Positions 11,953 to 22,019 of a stretch of 64,000 nucleotides of DNA are shown here, piece after piece; the first letter of the stretch is position 1, and each line of letters begins with the position of its first letter. A program made the position numbers and the translations under genes. Source of the DNA: Chanos chanos (Eukaryota; Chordata; Actinopteri; Gonorynchiformes; Chanidae); assembly GCF_902362185.1 (NCBI RefSeq), contig NC_044498.1, positions 48,068,536 through 48,132,535 on the forward strand, written 5' to 3'. Below the pieces are notes generated by a model. The model was not told where the DNA came from. It worked only from the letters and a program-made list of their open reading frames with translations, and did no database searches.

Positions 11953-14900
11953 AAGACTTCTGCGTGGCGGTTTTAGCTGAAAAGTTACGATATGGATATT
12001 GTAACGTCCTCGATCAGAAAGGAGATTATTTCTAACTTCATTCATTATCTCACACTCGAAAGAGACCAAAATAACAGTGGATCCTTTGCGAACAGAAAAG
12101 TTTGCTACAACAGAAAGGTTACCACAAGACATTATACACATAACTCAATGGAGCTGAGTTTCAGATAAAAGTATTAATTGGAAAATAACTGTTATTCCAA
12201 ACAGTTAACACACAATGTTTTTTTTTTTTTCTAAAAAAAAAAAAAGAAAAACAGATATGTGCATCAAATGTGCCACAACATATTTTTGTGTTAAGGATGT
12301 GCTCCATGAGTGACGACAGCAATAAAATATTCTTGGACATGCGAGTGGCAGCTTTTTTTGGGAAAACGTCTTTAAATGTCACTAAACTGTGTGTATTATT
12401 GAGATGATTCACAGTGAGTGTAGACGGAAATACCTTTAGAGTGTGTGAAGTAATATCGCCATGCAGCCAAACTGTGTGATCAGAAAAGGTGTCATAAATG
12501 TTTCATCTCTTGCCCACATTCACAGAGAAACCGTTCATTTGATTATGACTTAAAAAAAAAAATTATAACAGAAGTTAATTTTGGGACCAACAGATACTCT
12601 ATAGAGAAACAGATCAATAATGAGAATTGTTGTGACTACATGTCATATCTTGCTTGATCATAATACTATGTCCAACTTTTGTATAGAACTTTATTTAAAA
12701 AACAAAAACAAAACATACATCTATTGCATGGCATGTTGAACAATATGTTTGTTATTTTCCTGAGAGCAAAACAATATTTTTTTTTTGTTTTTTTATTTCT
12801 CAAAAGTCTATGATCACACCTCTGTACTATCTCTTGTATTGTCCTGTATTTGTGAATTCAGCAACGTTTCTGCTAAAAAACAAACAAACAAACAAACAAA
12901 CAAACAAAAAGAGTAATTAGGTATTATAACGCCACAAATGTGTCTTTAACCTGTGTAATGCTGTTTATATGAACAATCAAACACTAATAATCCCTTTTGG
13001 AGAATCAAATACCAATACTATTAAAAGAAAAGAAAAGATCTTTGAAAAACAGAAGTTTGTATCTTTTTTTTCTACATACTATATTACCTCTTCATTAACT
13101 GTTTGAAGTTCTCCAGGGGTGAAATGAGGATTCAAGAGCGATGTAACATATGAGGACCAATCAGTTTTCCCCATAAGAAAACTAATGCTATAACCAAATC
13201 TGAAGGATGTCTAAATGGAGTGTTTCAGTCTGGGTAATGCTAACCTTTTCCTCATTCATTTGAACGAATCTGAAATTCAGCGAAGTCCGGTACATTTAAA
13301 GCGTATCTTACAGATAGTTTACAATTAGTTAAAGGTTAGTCCCTAATCATTTTGTCACGTAGCCAAATGCTGATTTCTCAATTCCTGGAAGGCTTTGTTC
13401 TCTTACTTAGCACAGGGTGTCCTTTAAGGAGGACAGCTGCATTGTTAACCTTTGATTGATAATGGTCATTACAAATCACTGGCCAAGGGTGGTAATCAAT
13501 ATTTGTGAAACTAGATGCCCTCATATTTTCATCAGCACTAATAAAAATAGCCTTCTGTTATTCCCACCAAATAACACTGAAAGACAGACAGGGGGGGTCA
13601 GCATCTGGCCATGGAAAATTTTTAGTTGGGCTGACTAGAGCCTGTGAGAAAAAATACATAAATGATATTTCTGCAAGATGTCTGTCTTCTTTTGGTCATT
13701 TAGGTAGGTCTACTGCTGCCCCCCCCTCATCACCGCGCACACGCACACGCACACACACACTAACCCATGCCCCTGGGTACGTATTACCCTTATGAAATAT
13801 ATTTTACTAGCATGATATATGTCTACATGTATACATAGTGATTTCATAATAACTTGGGGGGGGGGGCACAAATAAATATCCTGTGTGAGTATGGCCTGCT
13901 TGATTTAATTTACATTACCTATTTGATTTTCATGCCTCATTTCTTGCGTGATGATACCGAGCTGAAAATATACAGCCCTTTGCCTACCTTTTTATTAATC
14001 ATAAGAACTTCGGGTGATAACAACCATTCTGTCTGGGCCGCTGTGTTGAGAATTATTTTAATAACGTTACAGTCGCACAACCCAGCAAGGTTTCGACTTC
14101 ACACAAAGGACGCATCCTCGTTTATGAAGTATATGCAGACAACGCATCATTGGATAGATTATTTTGAGTCAAAGGATCAGAAGATTAACATAACTGAGGG
14201 TGAGTAACCTATGAGCGACGAATCAATTGTTGTAAATGTTTTCATCACTACATCTTAGCATCGAACTCTGATAGAAATATGGAATTCAGAACTGAACGCG
14301 GAAAGAAAACCTTTATCCAATTTTTAATATAGGCAGTAGCCTGCAAACAGAGCAGCGTCAGGTCTCCGAATTTAATACCATGCTATCGACGGTGTGTCGT
14401 TTTTTTTTAAACAGCGATTTTAATTCGAGGATGACCGTTTAGATAATCACATTTACATCATTTTAATGATTAGCGTCATTACAATTTTACGTGTGAAATC
14501 GTTTTATTCGACAAATGACAGCTGGATCTGGTTTCAAGTGTTGCTTTAACATTTAGGTAATTTAAATGAGATTTAGTCTTGGCTGCAAAGCTTAATGCTC
14601 GTGTTTAGATGATTGTGCCTGCATTGCCATTTCTGTTTTCTGATCAGTCGTGCGAACGTTGTTTGTCTAGCTGGATGATTGCTTTTCCTCCGCTGACCTA
14701 TTTATAAACGACTGAAAGATTTGCATTGCAGACTAATTTTACGAGCACATAAAATATAAGCATGGTTTTGATGATAATGTGGTAATAGATGAGCTTTGCA
14801 TAACGTTACTTAAAAATTTTGACGTAAATGTGTCTTAAAATACAGAGCAGACATGACTAAACGAATCTGTCGATAACAGCAGTGGTAGTAGTATTTTAAA

Positions 14901-15959
14901 TAATCGCATTACCTCTGATTTATTAATCTGTCAGTTTGATTTCAAGCAGTGCACCCTTCACTTCTAATAGTGTCCCCATGGATCACTGCTTTAATAAATA
15001 GGTTGTAGTTCCGTGTCCTACCACACAGTGTCACTATGTTACCCAGCGATTAATTCGGTATCTTTTACCGCGAAATGCTGAAGACCTCATAAATATGACA
15101 CCGCTTCACAAACAAATTCAAAAGTTCAGCCAGTCGCTTAGTTCTGAGAAAGTACGAACATGATCATTAGTTAATATAATTCCTGTATAGCTAATAACAC
15201 GTGACAATGTGTATATATATATATATATATATATCTGTGTACACAATTTGTGTGTGTGTGTTTACAATAAAAAACAGATAAAGGTAATATAACAGAGCAA
15301 AACTTTGTTTCTGTTTCCTAGTGTATCTTAGTTGGTGAATAAAATCCCCTTAATAAAACTGTTTAAAATGCATATTCCATAAAAAGACCTGGTTTCCAAG
15401 AAAAGAAAGTCACACCTACAGGTTTTATAATAAAAAAAAAAATCACTCAGAGAAATCCACCGAACACAAGTTTAATGAAGCCAGTAAACCACCTCTGTTT
15501 TATGCCAAAGGGGATGAAGATCCATAATTAAGCTCCTTACCATCAAATTTAAATAGTGATAAACAAACTGCAGACAAAGTCACTGACCGCCGACAGCTGA
15601 AAGCTATCCAGCATCCATAAGAGAAATCAGGAGAATAAAGAGAAATCAGAGTCTACAGGGCTGTGGTTAACTCACATTTGAGACTGTTATCAGTATATAA
15701 ACATTGAGTGCACTAAGACTGGACCTTTTTAGAGTTTAAAGCTAAGTCTGATAAACCAAAGTGGCCGACTGGTTATCGTCATAAATCGTCGAGTTCAACA
15801 TAAGAGGGGCAGAGGGAATGGAGCTGGAGGTGAAATCAAAATTACAAGCTAGGGATGAGCAAAAGGACACAGTGACCATAAACAAAGCACGTACTGAAAA
15901 AAAATATATAAATGGAATAAAGAGCCATGTAATGTCTTCGTCGTGCAGGGTTTGCCAAA
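11102..15959. other. Intergenic DNA between gprin2 and sprn
   Basis: AT-rich single-copy-looking DNA with small repeats: an AATA run near 11920-11952, CAAA near 12879-12907, a TA run near 15211-15234 and a short G run near 13855-13866. No coding exon was recognised; open frames such as 13854-14207 show no familiar motif. A donor-like GAGGGTGAGT near 14197-14206 could end an sprn leader exon. A good acceptor (CGTCGTGCAG, ending 15949) sits just before the sprn start, so at least one non-coding sprn exon is expected somewhere in this interval. Confidence 0.5.
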
Positions 15960-16358
15960 ATGAACAGGGCTGTGGCCACCTGCTGGATATTCATCCTGCT
16001 CTCAGCATTCCTCTGCGACACAGTCGTGTCCAAGGGGGGTAGAGGGGGCGCCAGGGGATCCGCCCGGGGGAGCGCACGCGGAGGTCGCTCCTCCCGGGGC
16101 CGGACCGGATCCTCCACGCGCGTGGCGGGAGCAGCGGCGGCCGGGGCAGCGGTAGCGTTGGCCGCGGGAGGATGGTACGCGTCTGCACAGCGTCGCCCGG
16201 ATGACAGCTCGGAGGAGAACGACAACCAATACGGCAACAGAACGGACTGGGATTTCTACAGCGCTAGGACGTCCAGCTCCAACAAGCACGATCCCACCGC
16301 TGCTCATATATACTGTGCTCCTGTGCTACTTAACGTTTTGATGTATTTTAAACCTTGA
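15960..16358 (+). CDS. sprn: Shadoo, shadow of prion protein
   Basis: Single-exon reading frame of 132 residues, close in size to mammalian Shadoo (about 150). Shadoo is a GPI-anchored, brain-expressed glycoprotein related to PrP. Order of parts: signal peptide (residues 1-24, ending VVS before KGGRGG); Arg-Gly repeats (about 25-48); an Ala/Gly hydrophobic segment (55-71) containing AGAAAAGA at 56-63; an acidic linker (PDDSSEEND); an N-glycosylation sequon at Asn93 (NRT); and a hydrophobic C-terminus (about 118-132) that would be removed on GPI attachment. The start is fixed by the signal peptide and by an acceptor ending at 15949. The coding part is much more GC-rich than its flanks. Next gene is mtg1 on the other strand, the same tail-to-tail pair as human SPRN-MTG1. 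Confidence 0.95.
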   Translation: MNRAVATCWIFILLSAFLCDTVVSKGGRGGARGSARGSARGGRSSRGRTGSSTRVAGAAAAGAAVALAAGGWYASAQRRPDDSSEENDNQYGNRTDWDFYSARTSSSNKHDPTAAHIYCAPVLLNVLMYFKP

Positions 16359-17732
16359 ATGAAACAACCAACACTTTCAACCCAGCTTGATAAGCTATTT
16401 CTTGTAAGTTACTGTGAAACAAGATAGTAAGATCATATTTCCTAAGGCGCGCTGTTTAATTACAGTCACGAAAAAAAAAAAGGGTTTCTTCTTTAAGATG
16501 ACAGACAGGTTCACAAACCAGACAGACGTTAAAAATAAACTCCATAAGAAAATGCACTGTATGGTATAATACATAGTTTGCTTCAGCAGAAGCAGTAGTA
16601 TCTATACAATTATAGAACACTTTGTACATTACATTGCACACGCAGATGGTTTTAAGAGGTAGACACAGGGTGATAATACTGTTTCACTGTCGTGGTACAA
16701 GTAAATGTTACATGCACTGTACGCACATCTATGACAGTGATAGCATTTAGCACTTTGTACATAGGTAACAGTTTTCATATCCAAAATTCACATAGTTCTA
16801 AGGGAAGAAATGCTTCCAACTTCTCACTAGTGGTGAAAAACACATCTCTATTCCTGTACTGCCTCAGTATAAGACATTTCTATTCCTGCCTCAATATTTT
16901 GTAGATTTCTACCAGGATGATAAACTAGACTGGGTCTATATCATATACATGTATCATTTTCTATTTCTACATGAATCACTTATATAAACTGTCCCTCGTG
17001 TAAGGAAGACTTTCTAGTATTTTTTGGTATGTGAAAATAAATAGCAAAAGCTATCGTTGAAAAAGTTACTTACTAGGATATTTCACTTTAATTGGATTTT
17101 CCACAGAGTCATATTTTCAGATTTTATATCACTTAAGAGCCAAATGTTTTGTAGATCATATTGTAATTGTTGTTGTTTACCTGTTTGGTTTTTCTGCATG
17201 CTAATATGTTAGATAATAGAAATGTAGACACTGGAGCACGATCATTAACATGTTTAGGGTTAGTCAAAGGTTGGAATGAGTGTTCATTTGTTACTTGATA
17301 GCCTGTTTATGTTTTTCTGTGAAAAAAAGTGTATGTTTTGATATATTAAGCTTCACTAAGTCAAATTTAGAGAATACCTATTGGGAACCATTTAATACTT
17401 TAATTATGAGTTCAGTTGAAAATAGATTATCATTTAAACCTTAAGGCAATTTGTTCATTAAATCTCATTCAGGACAACTGTGATTAAAAAAAATAGACAA
17501 TTTTATTATCGTCATTAAATTTTCACCCTCAATTGTAACACACATATTGGATAGCTTTATATTTAATATATATATATATATATACACATCAATTTATCGT
17601 GTTCAGTTCTATTTGTCTGCAATCCTTCTGTGTGTAAGGTGCGAGTACAGTCCCCTCTCATGTCTCTACACATTCGTGCAGTCAGTGGGCCACGCTGATC
17701 TACTGCGTCCGCAGCACTAACCTGTTCTGTTA
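16359..17732. other. sprn 3'UTR and sprn-mtg1 convergent spacer
   Basis: AT-rich, with AATAAA at 16534-16539 and 17036-17041 as candidate sprn poly(A) signals, and TTTATT (AATAAA on -) at 17502-17507 as a candidate for mtg1. A TA repeat sits near 17566-17583. No other feature was recognised. Confidence 0.5.
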
Positions 17733-17924
17733 TCAGTCAAGCATCACTTTCCCAAGCTCTCCTTTTCTGAAAGCTCTGATAAAATCATAGGCCGCGGCAG
17801 TGTAGTTTGGCACTGTAATAGTCACGTCACCTTAGGATTACAGAAGACACAAGAAAAGTTAGGAACTGCTGTCAAACCACAGACTCACTCCCCTTTCTTA
17901 GGAAATCATTACATATACATATAC

Positions 17925-17998
<74 letters not shown>

Positions 17999-20686
17999 GA
18001 TATGGATACAAAATGCTATTTTTAAAGACTGAGATGACAGTGTTTTAAACTCAAGAACATATACAATGAAAAAGTAAATAACACAAATATGTATGCCATC
18101 TCAGACGGATAATAATAAATTGTGAAAAATGTAGTAGTTTTGTTGTTATTGTTGTTGTTGTTGTTGTTGACTGTGGAATAATGTTACAAGCACTGCCTCA
18201 CCTACTCCAGTGATGGCTTTGACACGCTGAGTTTTACCCAGCTTTAAAGCAATGCGTTTCAGTACATGCTGAATGTCATCGCTGGGTTCTCCCAGATCAT
18301 ACCTCTCAACGTATCTGCAGAAAGGAGTTACCAAAACCATACTGTCAATATTCAGCCTCCTCCTGCACAACATTGTTATACAGGTACACGAATTACAGTT
18401 ATGGCATGATTACTGTACACATATACCTTAAAAATCCAGATACGATCACTACTGTCTCAACAGTTGAGTACGAGATCATTAAAACTGCTAAACACTTCTG
18501 TTCTGTTACTGCCCGCAATTAGGTTATGTTGGTATTATAGAACTATATGTGCAAGTTCATATTGGATAAAACAGTGATATGCAGTGTCCATCTGTTTTCA
18601 CAAACACACGTATTTCCCCCCTGGGCTTCACTGATGGAGGGGATGAATCACTCCGTTCATCAGCACAGCAATAAATCATGACATGTTTCACCTACCCAAA
18701 CCTCTCCAGTCTGTTCAGTGAAAACAGCAAGTAATCTGCAATGACATCTTCGCCAACGAGGTGATCCAGGATTGTACCTGCGTGGGTCAGAATGGAAAAT
18801 GTGACTCCATAACATTTTGTGCTGCTGAGCCACTTGATAAATATTTACAGGTTGTGCCCAAATTAACAACTACACCATGAACAGACACTTACCACACAAG
18901 GCTAGCTTCATGCCAGTCTCCACACTCTCTATTTTAGGAGGCAGAACTCCTGGCGTGTCTAATAAATGCATGACGGGTCTTTCACTAACCTGGCAAGACA
19001 GTAATGTTTGTGGTTAGCTTTAACGGAGTGTGACACACACACACACAACGTCACTAAATGAAGAGTAAAAACAAACCTGTATTTTGGTCAGGACAGCTTT
19101 GGTTATTCCTGGCTCACCGCCAACTCTCGACGCTTTACCTTTTCAAAAAAAAAAAAAAAAAAGATTTTCTTAAAATTAAATTTTTGGGTGTCCAGTCTCA
19201 TACAAGAGGGGAAAAAAAACAGACTAGTTTCCAGGGCTCCACTGAATAGAGGCTGGTCTTGGAAAGTACCACAAAAAAGTCTTTAATTACCTTTCTTCAA
19301 ATTCATTCTTCGCAAAGCATTAATTAAAGATGACTTTCCAACATTGGGGACACCAATTACCATCAGACAGTACTGCCCCTCCTGAGCATTGGGTGGAAAA
19401 AGAGTTAGTCAGCAGTAACATGCAATTCAAAACCGTTTAGAGAGACAGTTCCAAACTGGCATTTATGGCAAAGACAAGTTGTACATTAGGTACATCACAC
19501 ATAAGCAAAGCCAGTAAAAAGAAAATGACCTCTTCTCTGTGAAAGCGTGGTCCGCCCTCTATCAAATCTGTCACAAGCGGAACTATCTGAAAAGAACCAT
19601 AAAGAAGTGTATTGATCCAAAGTGTACCATTAAAATGTATTAACTTTGCTGGTTTTTATCCCCATAGTTGTTTCTTCACTGAGTATTTCTTTGTTGTGTC
19701 AGGTCACCTTTTTTACATTGTCATCTCGTTGTCTCAAACAATCGGTGTACAAGACATTCCTCACCCCTTCTCTTTTGAGTTGATTCAGAATTCTCTGGAA
19801 AACATAAGTGCCAGGGGGTAAAAAAAAAAGCAATTAAGAACTGCCTTAATAACCCTTTGACTGACACAGTGGAACAAAAAAAGTGATGTTTTGTCTGGTA
19901 AATGTGCATGGGCGCAATGTGGAAATGAATTTGTATCGTTAAGTCTTCATGTATCATTTCTGTGTCATCTGCCGGTAAAAAACAATGACACGTTATGTTT
20001 AGAAACACACAGGTCACCTGTTTGCCTGATGTGTCTGCCAAGTCCATCTTATTCAGAATCAGCAAATGTGGTCGAACATCAAGACTTTCCTGAAATAACG
20101 GGTTTCTTCCAGAAAAGGGTATGTTGTCCAGTTAAGGAAGTATTAGAATAGACATCTCCGTGTTAAACTGATTTCATAATGCACAGATTACTGTAGTTGC
20201 AGTAAAAGGATATTCGGGCGTCGTGGATCTCTATAATACAATCAACTTTCCTTAGACTAGCCCTCATCTGCTTGAGACCTAACGGAGGAAAGGGACAAGT
20301 ATCATCACTAGTGAAAACTGCTTGAACCTGAAAGTAATACATACCACATAACTAGCAACTAACGCTGGGAACGAACGTTAACAAGATAAACTGATTATAC
20401 TGGTCAGAAATAGTAAACACCAGTTGACGAGTTAGATGTAGCTGTAGTTCATCGTGCGTCTATAAATTCTAGTTAGACAGAGTTCGTGTTAAAAGAAGCT
20501 AAGAGCATGCTGAGTACAGGCTGTTTAGTATCGACAAAAAGCCTGTAAACACATAAAGCATCTTTATGCAAGGAGAGGCATACCTTTTGCCATATGTCCA
20601 GGAAACCAATGTGCCACTTCTCTCTCACCGAAATCGAAAACTGTCCTGAATTTGGAGACAGTGAAGAGACTGTGGTAAATCCTCAT
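17733..20686 (-). CDS. mtg1: Mitochondrial ribosome-associated GTPase 1 (MTG1)
   Basis: Eleven coding exons, read downward: 20686-20584, 20278-20214, 20122-20018, 19794-19708, 19586-19530, 19381-19291, 19138-19077, 18989-18893, 18777-18696, 18314-18202, 17830-17733. They join in unbroken phase to 319 residues (human 334). MTG1 is a mitochondrial GTPase of the YlqF/MTG1 family that helps assemble the large mitoribosomal subunit. The GTPase motifs come in circularly permuted order: NKMD (80-83), P-loop GVPNVGKSS (149-157), then DTPG (201-204), as the family requires. An [10 protein letters not shown] block near the N-terminus matches the human protein. The intron between exons 2 and 3 is AT-AC type. 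Exon 5 has a weak donor (GAG then GTCATT). The gene is convergent with sprn and divergent from the elongase. Confidence 0.95.
17910..17999. repeat. (TATACA)/(TA)/(CA) compound microsatellite in the last mtg1 intron
   Basis: ATACAT units, then TA, CA and TA tracts, between the last two mtg1 coding exons. Confidence 0.95.
18140..18170. repeat. (TTG)n repeat in the last mtg1 intron
   Basis: Short trinucleotide tract just below the mtg1 exon ending at 18202. The open frame of Gln residues it creates on the minus strand lies past the exon's donor and is intronic. Confidence 0.9.
20123..20213 (-). other. mtg1: U12-type AT-AC intron of mtg1
   Basis: On the minus strand the intron begins ATATCCTTTT directly after codon Arg56 and ends GGACAAC directly before Ile57. 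This matches the minor-spliceosome 5' consensus ATATCCTTT. A perfect-looking branch site TTCCTTAAC lies at 20139-20131, about ten bases from the 3' end. No GT donor or AG acceptor nearby keeps the frame, and the joined protein [11 protein letters not shown] matches human DAR-IPLSGRNP. Length 91 bases, phase 0. Confidence 0.93.
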
Positions 20687-22019
20687 TTTGAAACGTGTGG
20701 ACCACTGCAGTTCACAGAATGTCCTACAGTGTCCGTACAGTATTTGGTTGGTTGGTTAGTTAAGTTCGTCGACGTAACGACTCTTCTTCTTTCAGTTTTA
20801 CTGACAGAAAATGGAAAAGGCGCATTAGCGGCACCTAACGTGCTGGAGTATGGAGCGAGCCAGATTATTTCTCTGCATCTAATTTTAGAAGAATTTCAAA
20901 TTAAGTCAAATACATTCTAGAAGAAAAAAACTCACCTGGTATTAAATCTCAATCCCGATTTGGATGAGCTTAAGCTTTCAACTGTTTGCTTTTAAATGGG
21001 AGATTCACCTCGCATTTAGAAGCACTGCTTGCAATTCAGTTAGCAAATTCGTCAAACAAACAAATAAATAAATAAATAAATAGATACATAATACGCCTAA
21101 TAGTTGGAATTGCACACGTGAACATCAACTCAGTTTCCTACCATCGATCTACCGATGTAAAATTGTAGGTATCATTCAACTTGACATATGAAAAACGGAA
21201 AACTTTATTAAAAGCTGTTCCCATGGCTCATGCATTCATTACGACTGTAAAGTTTCGTGTGCAGTCACAGGACTCGAAAACATAAAATACCACATTTTTG
21301 TTTTGTCCTCAGTGCATTACCTGTCAATGCATAATTGGCTGCTCACGTGTATAGTATGCTTGGTTTCGATTGTCCACCTATTGCCTCATTCATTCATTCA
21401 TTCATTCATTCTCTGTACGTAACACACCCACCACACACCTGCAATTCACGACAGCGTAACCAACGCCTCCTAAAAACCAATGGCTCGCAGAAAAGTCTAG
21501 ATAGCTGACTGCCCCGCCTATATCTGTCAAGGAGTAGGTGGAGTTCATCAAAACGTGGACCTCAAGCATTGCAGCGTTTTGAACATTTCATGTTTTACAT
21601 TTACATACTTTACCTGTATACTGACCTGTATTATTTTTCTCGTTGTGCGGCATCAACGCTTTCAAAATTTCATTAATTTACTAAAAGTTATACCTTTGTT
21701 TTACTTATTATCTTTGGCGAAACTCCTGGCAGATGTCAGCATCCGATAAAGTTGAAGGAGGGACTTACCTTTCATGATCAGCCCCACCGCCAGTCCACTT
21801 CAAAAGCTGCTTTGATGTGAACGGAGCTACAGTATAGCAAGTGGGAACACAAGTGGGAAGGTTGCTTTTGGGCTTTTGACAAATCGCGGTCTTATCTGAA
21901 AGCATTCTGTCTCGCCCTCTCGTGCGATAGCTGTTCTCTGTATTAACGTTGTCGTACAACATTTTCTTAAATTATTTTTTAAGTGGCGCGAAGATAAAGA
22001 GTTTTCACTGACGTTAAAG
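20687..22019. promoter_or_regulatory. Head-to-head mtg1 / elovl6-like upstream region
   Basis: The start codons of mtg1 (-) and the elongase (+) are 1.33 kb apart, so both promoters should lie here. Visible elements are an AAAT run near 21060-21082, a CATT run at 21386-21411, a CCAAT motif near 21476-21480 (AAACCAATGG) and a GC-box-like CCCCGCC near 21512-21518. The latter two fit an elongase promoter about 500 bases upstream of its ATG. Transcription start sites cannot be fixed from the sequence. Confidence 0.4.

Noticed and set aside
13854-14207. 117-codon open frame upstream of sprn
   Set aside because: No recognisable motif, begins in a G run, AT-rich codon use; probably chance.
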